Shown here: positions 1 to 9,995 of the stretch, one piece after another
Numbering within the stretch: the stretch's first letter is position 1
Layout: the number at the start of each line of letters is the position of its first letter
Source: Neocallimastix lanati (nom. inval.)
Taxonomy: Eukaryota > Neocallimastigomycota > Neocallimastigomycetes > Neocallimastigales > Neocallimastigaceae
Length of the DNA stretch: 64,000 bases
Assembly: GCA_016946835.1 (NCBI GenBank)
Contig: JACVTC010000016.1
Coordinates: forward strand, 1,354,501 to 1,418,500
Direction of reading: 5' to 3'
Made by a program: the position numbers and the translations under genes
The notes under the pieces: generated by a model
Databases searched by the model: none
What the model saw: the letters and a program-made list of their open reading frames with translations, nothing else
Told to the model about the DNA's origin: nothing

Positions 1-741
1 CCTTTATGAGTTTCCAATAGCCTTTTCTTATGATATTCAGCACCTTCAGGTATCTCCATATATACCATTTCATCTAATTCAGCAATTTAAGTAAGCTGAT
101 TTTATATCAATTTGATAGATGTTAAATAAATCCATTTATTACTGCTAATGCTGTGATTGTTCTTAAGGAATCATACTTTAATGTAGGTGAATAAGTCTTG
201 TTGTAGTCCACACCTTGTTTTTGGGTAAAACTTTTATCCACTAATCTGGCCTTTCTTTTATTTAGAGTGTTGTCTGGATTGTATTTATATCTAAAAACCC
301 ATTTAGGAGTTACAATATTATAATTTTTTTTGGTACTTTACCAACCATCTCGTATACGTTTAAATCTGAAAGATTTAAACGTATACTATCTAATTCATCC
401 TTCACTGCTTTGAACCATTCCTTTTTATCAACTTTAGTATATATATCTTTATAATCATATGGTTCACGTAATTTCTCATTCACTGATAATAGGGAATATA
501 CATTATTAGTTTTATTAGTAGATAATGTGTAATTATCGTTTAATATATCGTTTATATTGAAGGATTTTAATTTTTTATTATTATAATTGTTAATGTTTTG
601 TTCATCTGATTCTTTATATTTTCTTTTTCTTTTTCTTTTTATAATTTTATATTTCTTATTATTTATGTTTATATCTTTTGTTTCATTTACATTCGTATTA
701 TTTGTGTTTTGTTTATTTGAATTTAATTCTGTTTTTTTCAA
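1..741 (-). pseudogene. Ty1/copia reverse transcriptase, N-terminal part (broken)
   Basis: Reading the minus strand from 741 down gives a Lys/Asn-rich stretch and then the start of a copia reverse transcriptase domain (EPYDYKDIYTK, EWFKAVKDELDSI, NVYEMV). Near 310 the frame is lost, but the next frame continues the same domain (PKWVFRYKYNPDNTLNKRKARLV, then FTQKQGVDYNKTYSPTLKYD). A stop near 75 and further frame changes follow, yet the DIKTAYLN-like and EIPEGAEYHKKGYWKL-like segments stay recognisable to the window edge. The enzyme would have made cDNA in virus-like particles, but this copy cannot be translated whole. It probably belongs to the same element as the integrase at 5.0-6.9 kb and the gag at 11.8-12.25 kb. 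Confidence 0.8.
352..386. repeat. 16-bp perfect inverted repeat inside copia RT
   Basis: GTATACGTTTAAATCT at 352-367 is followed by the 3-nt loop GAA and the exact reverse complement AGATTTAAACGTATAC at 371-386. It lies in the coding stretch that reads RLNLSDLNVYEMV on the minus strand. Confidence 0.9.
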
Positions 742-1365
742 TTAGTTCATTTGAATTTTTATTTAATTCAACATTTCTATTGTTAATTATTCTTTGTTGG
801 TTTGAATTTACATTAAATTCAATATTTCTCTTATTGTTATTGATATTAATTTCATTGTTTACATTGTTTACATTATTGTTATTATTGTTATTATTATTTC
901 CAATTACTTTGTTTTCGTTTTTATTTAAATTTAAATTATTTAAATTATTATAATTATTATTTATATTTTCATTGTTGATGTTTACATTATTTGAATTGTT
1001 TTGATTTAATTTGTTTAAATTGCTTAAATTATTTTGGTTATTATTTAAATTACTTTAATTTTTGTTTATACTTTTATCATTTAAAATTTTTAAATATGGA
1101 TTTAAATTTGAATTTAAATTATTACTTTGATTATTTAAATTAACGTTAATATTTTTTTTCACCATTGTCAATGTTTGTAGTGTTATTATTTAAATTATTA
1201 TTTTTTAAATTATTACGATTTAAATCATTATTACTTACTTGATATGGTCGATTTAAATTATCAAATTGAACATTTTTGTAATTGTTTAAATTATTTAAAT
1301 TATTATAATTAATATTATTTAAATTATTATTTTCATAATTACCGTAGTAAAGTTGACCATTATGT
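742..1365 (-). other. Asn-rich linker of the copia polyprotein (decayed)
   Basis: The minus strand encodes mostly Asn, Leu, Lys and Tyr in several frames (for example NNLNNLNNYKNVQFDNLNRP near 1260). This fits the low-complexity spacer between integrase and RT in AT-rich copia elements. Frames are broken in many places. The plus-strand element at about 1366 interrupts it, and similar Asn-rich coding reappears on the minus strand at about 4290-4400 and 5032-5244. The assignment rests on position and composition only. Confidence 0.45.
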
Positions 1366-1368
1366 TTA

Positions 1369-1945
1369 ATGATTAGAATTCTTATGTTGATTGATTCCGG
1401 AGGATCTCTAAATCTAATAAGCAGAAAACTAATAGACGTTTTGAAATTACCAAGCAAGACCTCATATCAAGAATTCTCTACTATAGCTGGAAAAGCCAAA
1501 GCCACTAGGAAAGCCCTAATATCCTTCTGTTGTAAGCTAAAAGACAAAATCAGACAAATAGAGGACTCAGAATTCATTAGTGCTGTACCTCAGTATTCTC
1601 ACTTCCTTTGTTGTCAAAAATCTACCATTTGTGGTCATTGATTCTCCTGAATATATGTTCAGTATTGGCAAAATGGCCCAAAGAACATATCACATCCCTA
1701 TTGATAGAATTGAAGAATTCTTCCCTACTGACCGTCGAGCTGTTCAAGATGAACCAGGAAATATAAGAGTTATCAATAGCACTATTGAAGAAAAAATGCA
1801 AGCACAATTGGTCGCAGAAGAAAGTGATAAACAATATTTGGCGAGAAATAACACTAATCTAGAAGATTTACCCCCTGAAATAGAAAATCAACTTAACACA
1901 ATCAACCCAAGACGAATAATCGGCCACAATAGACCAACTTCCTGA
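1369..1945 (+). pseudogene. retroelement aspartic protease region
   Basis: The frame opening at 1369 carries the retropepsin active-site signature MLIDSGGSLNLIS (Asp-Ser-Gly). Near 1590-1640 it ends, and the domain continues in the +1 frame (VVIDSPEYMFSIGKMAQR) to a TGA at 1943-1945. The upstream in-frame stop and the lack of a zinc knuckle mean the gag part is missing. The TGA lies in the same frame as the RT frame that starts at 2003, so a single stop separates the two parts. In the parent element the protease would mature the Gag-Pol precursor. Confidence 0.65.
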
Positions 1946-2002
1946 GACGAAGTTAGGGTACACTCCACTGCCAGTCAAGAAAATGAAGAATTAAGACGCC
2001 AA

Positions 2003-3618
2003 ATGAATGAAGCTAATTCTTCTATAATAAATACTAGTAATTTTTACAACGTCTCATTTCACAATATACTTAACAGCATAGCCTCTGAGAATGAATCTGA
2101 ATTATTAAATCTTCAACGAGACCTTCATAGAAATGAAGTTACCCTTACTAACGATAAAACTATTAACAAGAACGGGGAATTAATTAATAAGCTACTACCC
2201 TCGGAATTAATAGAATTCAAAGATGTTTTTAAAGTCCCTCGTGGCCTTCCACCTTCAAGAGGTAAATGGGATTTTAAATTAAATATTACCAAACATGACA
2301 TCACAACATTGCCTTTAGCCAAGCCTAAGATTACTTCTAAAGAAGCCTCAGTAGCTACCAAAGAAATGATTAGAAATTATTTAGATGAAGGATGGATCGA
2401 GCCTGCGGTTTTACCACATGCAGTCAACATGTTTCCTGTCCCCAAACACGATGGATCCTTTCGTTACGTTTACAACTATGTTCCTGTGAATAAAATTTGT
2501 GATATCGCGCAAAATTCTATTCCTAATCTTAGAGAACAAGTAAATGAACTTTGTAAACACCAATATGTTATCTGTTTGGATCTTCGCTCAGCTTATAACC
2601 AAATTAGAATTTCTGACCCATTAACCAAAGAAGCTACTGCCTTTATATGCGAATGGGGAATCTATACTTGGAACGTTATGCCTTTCGGTTTAAGTGATGC
2701 TCCACCCTTCTTTCAGGCTTTTATGAATTATGTCCTATTTGATAAGCTTTTTAATGGAGTTCTTTGCTATCTAGATGACGTAGTAGTTTACGGTGATACT
2801 AAACTGGAATGCCTTGAAAATTGCAAATGGGTTCTTTCTAGATTTAGGAAATTTAAATTATACTTTAAAATCGAGAAATGCCAGTTTTTCCCATCAAAGG
2901 TTGAATACCTAGGATTTCTTAACAAACTTAGTGGCATTTCCTGCCCTGAATCTCTTAATGAACTACAAAAAGTACTAGGTCTCTTAAATTGGTTTTCTGA
3001 TTTTATCCCAAAATATGCTGATATTGTAAAACCTCTTTCTGATAGTCTTTCTAATTTTAACAAAGATTCTGTACAACGCCACTTTTATGACTGTATAAGA
3101 AAATTAGAAACGTACCCTCGCGCCGCCTTTAACTTTGATGAACAATTTATCCTGGTTTCCGATGCTTCCGAATTTGCTGGTGCTGGGGTGTACTTTATCA
3201 AATTCCGAAAGGGGGGGGGGAAGATTTAGTCCTTACCCAATTAACCAATAATAACAATAATAAAAATATTACTTCTAAATTATATAAAAATAAACAAATT
3301 AAGTTAATTGGTTTCTATTCTTTCAAATTTGATAAAAGCCAATTACATTATTCCATGTTCGACAAGGAATTATTATCTATAATCAGAACATTGGAACATT
3401 TTTCCTACTTCACATCAAACACCAAATATCCAATCATATGCTTAACGGATAATAATGCATCCAAGGAAATTATTAATGGAAATTCACAGAAAGTAGTAGA
3501 CAATAGACGGAAAAGATATATTGAACGTTTATTGGAATATAAAGTTAAAGGAATTCATATCAAAGGTAAAACTAATGACATCGCTGATTGGCTAAGCCGT
3601 TTACATTTTGAAAAATAA
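2003..3618 (+). pseudogene. retroelement reverse transcriptase-RNase H
   Basis: The first frame (2003-3229) holds the RT fingers and palm: PVPKHDGSFRYVYNYVPVN, LDLRSAYNQIRI with the first catalytic Asp, MPFGLSDAP, and the YLDD catalytic box at about 2770. The connection and start of RNase H follow (VSDASEFAGAGVYF). The frame ends just after a run of ten G at 3211-3220. A -1 shift, or one extra G, would join it to the frame running through YSMFDKELLSIIRTLEHF, LTDNNAS and ADWLSRL to 3618, with no other stop. Apart from that homopolymer the RT-RNase H part looks intact. Integrase does not follow. Confidence 0.75.
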
Positions 3619-4285
3619 TTAACAATATTATAATTAATGAAAATTAGTATATTATTATCCAATTATATAGGTTATAAGTCAGTGTATAAAACTGATACCT
3701 CTAAATAAATAATTAAATATAAATAACATGTAATTTCTTTATTTTAATCACTATTATTCTTTTGAAAAACTTGTTGATATATGATTGTTATTTGAATAAA
3801 GGCTTCTTATTCATAAAAATAATAAAAATTAATAAGTTTTTCTATAATATTTTCTAATAAAAATATGTATTATTAATAAAAAGTTTTTATAACAAAAATA
3901 TTAAAATATAATAAAATATATTCAAATTTATAATAAACTATAATTAAATTATATAAAATCAAACTATTCAAAGTGTAACTTATTAACTTTTGGTGTTTTC
4001 TTTATAATCTAATTTTTACACCGACAATCTTATTACTTTATAGGCGATCTACAAGAAAGGATCGATAATTACATTCCTCCCTAAAGTATACTAATTACAA
4101 GGTCATTACTTGCAAATTAGTAATCCTCCTACAATCTTGGGTTTAAGAATAAAAAAGCCTTGCCTTACGCAAAAGTAGCCAAGTCTCCAAGAAGTCACTC
4201 TTCAAAACATCTAGCTACCTGGTTTCTCGGCTGTCACCATTTCCCTATAGGATATAGTAGGACAAGCTCAAAAATTTAGAGAATT
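3619..4285 (+). other. non-coding tail after the RNase H gene, with hairpin
   Basis: No ORF of note. About 3619-3990 is plain AT-rich. About 3990-4260 is noticeably less AT-rich and has TCCTCC motifs around a hairpin at 4089-4122 (8-bp outer stem TACTAATT/AATTAGTA, 4-bp inner stem CAAG/CTTG, 7-nt loop). It may be an LTR or 3'-terminal region of the element, but no matching copy was found in the window. Confidence 0.4.
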
Positions 4286-4429
4286 TTAAGAAATTATTAT
4301 AATTTTGATTTTGAATGTAATTATTTTTATTTATATCATTTAAATTTGGTTTTTGAAAATTTTGAAATGGGTAATTTAAATTATTTATAAAAGGTAAATG
4401 GTCACTTGGTGTAAAGTGTCCTTATAGAG

Positions 4430-5040
4430 CAGATTACAATTACACCAAAAAAAAATAGAATAGAAAAACAAAAATACTATCAATAATAATACACAAATGA
4501 AATTTGTTTTATTAAAAAAAATCTTTTATTAATCTCTTTATAAAAATTCTTTTTTTATTAGTTATTAACTGTAAAATAGCTAATAACAACTACATTTTTT
4601 TAATAAAATAATTTTACATGTATTTATATTTTTTCTTAATTATATTATAATATACTATTTCTATTTATTTAAACATATATTCAATATAAAATAAACAAAA
4701 ACTAATCTAAAATTAAATAAAGTTATAAAAAACTAAAACTAATTCAATAAGCTTTTTATTCAATTTGTTTTGACTCAAATTGAATAAGTTCTTATTTATT
4801 ATTTATTTATTATTATTTTATTATTAATACTATTAATTATATATTACTATTTAATTTTTATGATTATTAAACTAAACTAAATTTTAAGTTATTTAAAAAT
4901 TAATCTTATATTTTTAAATTTATATATTATAAAAAATATATAATTATTATTAATTTTCATAAATCAATTAATTTCATAAATTAATATATTTTACATAATT
5001 TAATACATTAGCATTATTTTGTAAACATGAATTACATTAA
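4430..5040 (-). repeat. LTR-like repeat, inverted copy of 6863-7620
   Basis: This stretch, read on the plus strand, matches the reverse complement of 6863-7560 at several collinear anchors. The best is about 52 bases at 4614-4665 against 7335-7395 with only a few differences. Others are the AATTCAATAAGCTTT motif near 4745, a TAAACTAAACTAAATT motif near 4870, and TTAATTTTCATA near 4955. It is diverged but clearly the same family. Because the 6863-7620 copy stands before a gypsy gag, this one is read as a minus-strand LTR, solo or from an otherwise lost element. The ends are approximate. Confidence 0.6.
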
Positions 5041-6862
5041 ATAATTTAATGTACAAAATAAATTAATTAATGTACTTGGGTAATTATAAAATATGTTATT
5101 TAAATTATTTGGATATAAAATATTATATGGATTAATTGTATTGGTTGATTGGTTCAAAAATTTATTTTGATCCATATTATTATTAATTTTATTATTAATT
5201 TCTTGGTTTACATTTATTGCTTCATTAATTTTTGTATTATCCAAATTATTATTTAATTTATTATTTTCTGTGTTACCTAAGTTTTCTTCATTTTCTTCTT
5301 CATATTATAGTCACTGTTTAATTTCATTTGTTCTTCTTCATCCATAACTCTATTAAAATAAAACATTTCTGGTGTAGAAGGAGGGGCTGAAGCATTACCT
5401 GGAACATCCTCAAAAAATTCTACAGTTCTTGCTAAAACGAAAACTATCTTGTTATTAGTAGTATCATAAATTATATATGCAATTGGATTTGTTTCGTCAT
5501 ATCCAAGGAATATATACCTGGAAGTGATGTTCCATTGAATTTTTTACTGAATTGTTTGGGTATATAGAAGAATGCTTGACATTCGAACACTCTGAATTTG
5601 TCATAGTCAACTCTTCTATTATATAATTCTTCAAAGGGTACTTTATTGTTGTTACCTGCATGTAGTAACCTATTATGAATGTAATTTTCCGTTCTTACTG
5701 CGTCTTCCCAGTATTTATGATTAAATTTTCCTCCTTTCATAGAACCAGCATTGTATATTAGTGTACCTTGAAGTTTTTCCACCCTTCCGTTTTGTTGTGG
5801 ATTATAAGCTATACTATTTTGATGTTCTATACCATTTTCGTCATAGAACTTGTCGAACTGGTTATTACAAAACTCAGCTTCATTATCGGTTCTGATATGA
5901 CTAACATTATAATTAAAGATGTTTTTTATTCTTTTGTACCATTTTATGAACGTATTAAAAGTATCAACTTTGCTTTTCATAAAATATACCCATGCATATT
6001 GTTTCCATAAAGAGAAGTATCTGGAGAAGATACGGTGTCCATATGAATCAGTTCGAAAGGTTCCTTGCTATAATTAATAACCTTTTTATATGTTTTATTT
6101 TTCATTTTATAAGAACATATATTGCAACCTTCTTTTATTTTAATAGTACTTAGTTTATCCTTAATGTTATCTATGTTAGCATGACCTAAACGTTTGTGCC
6201 ACAATTTAAAATTTTCTGCATTAAAAGCCTTAATGATATTATTACATTTTATTGCATTATTTGTATTGTGATTATATTTTATTTTATTTTTAAACGTCCA
6301 AATTTTATATATTCTTGAGCTATTTGATTTTGTTGTTGTTATTCTTTTTCCTCGTGGATCAAATATAGTTATTAGATTTTTGTTATTATGTCTATAAAAT
6401 AAGGTTTTGTAGCCTTCATCGCTTAAATTATCTATTGATAATAGGCTTCTTTTAAATTCTGTTATATACAATACATTCGTTATTATTAATATATCCTATA
6501 TATGAACCAATGTATGTAGCAGCAACTGTATCACCATCAGCGAATTGAATTATTTCATTGCATTTTCTATTATCAATCAATGTATCAGAATTATTAGTCA
6601 TCTAATATGTAGCATCAGAATCTATCGTCCAACTAACTATACTTTTTGGAATATTCTTTTGTTCTGTTAATTTCGATAGATAGTAGCTACTCTTGATATT
6701 CGCTTCAAGTGTTACTTTGTTTACACTGGTGTTCCTTTTATTTTTTTTTATTTTCTTTAGTAGTATTTTGGCCTCGGGGCCATAGCATTTGATGATTCTC
6801 CTTCGTCATCAGTATCATAATCCCTCAGATCATTTATGGAATCTGCAAATTCACAGTAGGTT
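5041..6862 (-). pseudogene. copia gag tail, protease and integrase (broken)
   Basis: From high to low coordinates the minus strand encodes an acidic gag tail (CEFADSINDLRDYDTDDEG, about 6850-6775). Next comes a protease-like block at about 6650-6480 (SWTIDSDATY, then MTNNSDTLID; the canonical DSGAT is DSDAT, so the catalytic turn is damaged). The integrase zinc domain follows (LWHKRLGHANID, then CNICSYK, about 6220-6105). The integrase core contains MDTVSSP, HIRTDNEAEF and YNPQQNGRVEKLQ, with the expected D, D and E, down to about 5470. There is a frameshift near 5980. Below 5330 it becomes Asn-rich linker. Order and motifs are those of Ty1/copia. The copy is non-functional. Confidence 0.8.
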
Positions 6863-7620
6863 TCTGTAAAGATTTAATAAAATCATAAATAATTAATTAA
6901 TGTAATAAAATTACATAAATTTATGATTTACTTATATGAAAATTAATTATAAATTTATGTAAACTTTTCATAAAGGATAAATTATTATTTAAATAATTTT
7001 GGATAATAAATTTAATTTAAATAATTTATTTTAAGTTAGTTAATTTAGTTTAGTTAGTTTGAAATACTTTAAAATTAATTTCGGAGTAATATTAAATAGT
7101 TAAAATTAGTTTAAATAGTTTATAAAAATAGTTTTGAATTGTAAATATATAAACATTATTATTAGTAATATTTATATAATAAATATATAATAAATGAATT
7201 TTTATTGAATTCAATTATTATTGTAAATAAGTTGAAAGCTTATTGAATTAATTATTGTTTAGTTTTAGTTAATTATTATTTAATAAAATTATTAGTAAAT
7301 ATTTTGTTTATAAATAAATAATAATAATATATGTAAATTAGATAGAAATAATATATTATAATATAATCATGAAAAAATATAAATACATGTAAAATTTATT
7401 ATTTAAATTGATGTATTAGTTATTGACTATCAACTAGTTAATAACAATTAGTAATTTGTTTTCTTAATTAATAAAGATTATTTTATTTAAAAAACAAAAT
7501 TTTATTACGTGTTCTTTTAATTTTAGTGTTAAATTTTTGTTATTTGTAATCTGTTTCTATTAGAACATTTTACAATAACTAATACCTTTTAAACAAAAGA
7601 ATCATGTTACAAATAAAATT
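6863..7620 (+). repeat. putative 5' LTR of the gypsy element
   Basis: AT-rich sequence starting TGTAAAG immediately after the interrupted copia gag tail and ending near the TTACAAATAA motif at about 7610. A diverged inverted copy lies at 4430-5040, which shows that it is a repeat. A leader and a gypsy gag follow in the same orientation. The exact end and the primer-binding site could not be fixed. Confidence 0.5.
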
Positions 7621-8059
7621 TTAGAACAAATAACAGAGTTTTTGGATAACTACCGCCGTATTTAAATATAATAATAAAGTTTGTGGATATAACTACCGTC
7701 GGGTTTAGGATAACCACTTAACTAAAAGATAAAAGGATCAAATTTGTTATTTTATTATTTTATATTTAGTTGATTACTCGTTCGACACTTTTTCAAGTGG
7801 ATAGAGTTTGAACGACTTATCAACGTTAAATATAATAATAATTATAATAAGTTATTAATAAACGGATATCTTTTTTTTTTTTTTTTTTTTTTTTTTGCTA
7901 TTCATCAAGTGAATAAGCAAAATACATCTAATAAAATCTTAATAAAGTGGATGTATAAATCATAAGTTATATATTATAAATTTGGAATATCCAATAAATT
8001 TATACATTAATTAAACTAATAATTACTTAATACTCAATATTTCAAATTGGAAGAATTAA
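7621..8059 (+). other. gypsy leader region (5' UTR)
   Basis: Non-coding leader between the putative LTR and gag. It contains two related segments, GGATAACTACCGCCG near 7650 and GGATATAACTACCGTCGG near 7695, and a 26-T run at about 7870-7896. A priming or packaging role is possible but unproven. Confidence 0.35.
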
Positions 8060-9096
8060 ATTTAATTTTTCAAAATCTAAATATTAATGATGTAATGGTA
8101 AACCATCAAATTCAACAACCACAAAACCACACCAACACCCGATACCTCCTGCCAGGCAATTGAAAATTATATAGGATCCACCATTATTTTCTGGATCTAC
8201 CAAGGATCTTGATGGCTTTTTAACTCGAGTGGAACTGGCAATTGAGGTGAACCCTCATAGATTCCTCGATGATAGGAGAAGAGTAATGTTTGTAGTTTCC
8301 TATTTAACGGGAAAAGCTCTAAATTGGGCTTCATACCTTAGAAGAAATAATAATCCTGTTTTGGGAAATTATGAAAATTTCATTTGCTGAACTACGTAGA
8401 AATTTCGGAGACCATGATGTAGAAGTTGTTGTTGTTGCTAATGGAAAATTATGCAATATACGCCAGTTTAAAATATGGACATGTGGTAGAGTATATCTCC
8501 GAGTTCCAAAAAATAAGTCAATATTCTGACTTTAATGAACTGGCCAAGATATACATGCTTATAAAAGGGCTCCATTACAGGATGAAAGAAAAACTTGCTA
8601 TTGTTAATCCAAACGATTTGGAAATTTTATTTAGAGAAGTAGTAACGATTGAAAATTTGACAAAAAGAAATGATATTAGAGAATATTACCTTATTCATCA
8701 AGACAGAAGGAATTACAACCAAAATGACCCTATGGATGTCGATCTTTACCGAATTAAAAAAGGTTAAACTGCTACTAGATACTTCCCCTCTCACAGCAAA
8801 AATTATAATGAACAACATAATTCTTTTAGGGAAGAACAAAAAAGAAAGGGCTTTTGCTTCATCTGTAGGAAGGCCGGACATTTACAATTTAATTGCCCTA
8901 ATAAGAAGAAACTAAAGAATTTCAAGATGATCAATAAAATTCCGAATGAGGAAGCCTCCACTTCTACTACTTCCTTCCCTTCTTCCTCCGTCAGAAGAGT
9001 TAAATTCATTAATGATAATGAAAACATTCATAGAATTTTGGAAATTATTGAATTCAAGAATAAGAATTTTAAATGGAAAACTAACCCTAACCCATA
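8060..9096 (+). pseudogene. gypsy Gag with CCHC zinc knuckle (frameshifted)
   Basis: The retrotransposon-gag core is readable from about 8170: FSGSTKDLDGFLTRVELAIE, then FVVSYLTGKALNWASYL, and after a frameshift FAELRRNFGDHD. It continues as YGHVVEYISEFQKISQYSDF to PMDVDLYRIKK at about 8760. A further frame change leads to the nucleic-acid-binding knuckle CFICRKAGHLQFNC (CX2CX4HX4C) at about 8856-8897 and a Ser/Thr-rich tail. At least three frame breaks make it non-functional. Gag would form the virus-like particle shell and bind the element RNA. Confidence 0.8.
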
Positions 9097-9147
9097 ACCC
9101 CTATCCTTGATTATTATATTAAAACTAATGATTCTGAAGAAGTAAAA

Positions 9148-9990
9148 GTGAAAGTTCTTATTGACTCTGGTTCTGATATTAATTGTATTCACCCAGAATT
9201 TGCAAGAGTTAATAATATAAAACTCATGAAAGCTGAAAACCCTTTCAAAGTTGCTAGTCTGGGATATGGTTTATCCACAGCCATAAAGATGGGTGTGGGG
9301 CATTTCGCCAAATTGCATTTCGCCAGATTGCATTTCGCCAATTTTTTTGAAAGCATGTGGCGTATTAAAAAAATGTGGCATTTCGCCAAATTGCATTTCC
9401 CCAAGTTGCATTTCCCCAAATTGAAAATTATTAAATAAATAAATAAATCAATAAATAAAATTAAATATTATTAATATCGCATAAAAACAATTTTAAAAAA
9501 AATATTTTGAATTAATATTTATTTATTTATTCATTTATTTATATCAATACTCTACTTGTCGAAATGCAACCTGGCGAAAAGCAACTTGGGGAAATGCAAC
9601 TCTCCCCATAAAGATAATTGAAAAGTGTATACTCCGTTTCAAGAACCATTTTGAGATCATTCAATTATATGTCCTCCATATTCCTGATGTCGATATCATT
9701 TTAAGACTACCTTGGATCGAAAAGCATTGTCTAATAAACTACCATGACTCAAGAAAAATTGCTTTTCGCTCTGGATTCTGCGCTAGACATTGTAATGTTG
9801 GAAAAAGGAATAGAAAGAATAAAAAAAAACTAAGCAAAGTTCCTATTAAAGCCAGAGAACAAATTAATGAACCCCAAAACGATATGAATGAAAATTATAA
9901 TAACAAACGTAAGTACTCCTTTGACGATTAATCTGATTCTGATGGTACTGAAGAAATTACAATTAGAGGTCGCTGTTCTCGTGTGAAAAC
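9148..9990 (+). pseudogene. gypsy retropepsin, split by a foldback element
   Basis: The first part (9148-9290) has the active-site motif VLIDSGSDINCIHPEF. The frame runs into a 315-bp insertion at 9291-9605 and stops at about 9436. After the insertion the domain resumes in register at 9616 (EKCILRFKNHFEIIQL, then VDIILRLPWIEKHCL), which matches the C-terminal half of a retropepsin. Lys/Asn-rich sequence with a stop near 9930 then leads to RT. Removing the insertion and one copy of its 10-bp duplication leaves a continuous protease frame. Confidence 0.75.
9281..9615. mobile_element. 315-bp foldback/MITE element with 10-bp TSD
   Basis: CCATAAAGAT at 9281-9290 is repeated exactly at 9606-9615 and flanks an insertion at 9291-9605 that splits a retropepsin gene. 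Both ends are built from short tandem units of about 15 bp around GCATTTCGCC. The left end has three units (9299-9343), there is an internal cluster (9375-9424), and the right end carries the same units in reverse complement (about 9558-9602). The ends read GGGTGTGGGGCATTTCGCC on the left and GGAGAGTTGCATTTCCCC on the right (reverse complement). It has no coding capacity. A 9-11 bp duplication is typical of Mutator-like (MULE) transposition, and tandem-unit termini are typical of foldback elements. A related copy is at 23789-24163. Confidence 0.8.
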
Positions 9991-9995
9991 TTGTT

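Larger units (their letters stand above)
1366..4285 (+). mobile_element. Gypsy-like protease-RT-RNase H element without integrase
   Basis: A plus-strand retroelement body lies between two minus-strand Asn-rich copia segments, so it probably inserted into the copia polyprotein linker. The order is aspartic protease, RT and RNase H, ending in a typical RNase H C-terminus (DIADWLSRL at about 3600). No gag is visible upstream and no integrase downstream; 667 bases of non-coding sequence follow. The boundaries are estimated from where each coding context stops. No LTR pair or target-site duplication was identified. It could be a truncated Ty3/gypsy copy or a lineage that lacks integrase. Confidence 0.55.

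Noticed and set aside
678-953. Plus-strand Leu/Phe-rich frame
   Set aside because: Antisense shadow of the Asn/Lys-rich copia linker on the minus strand.
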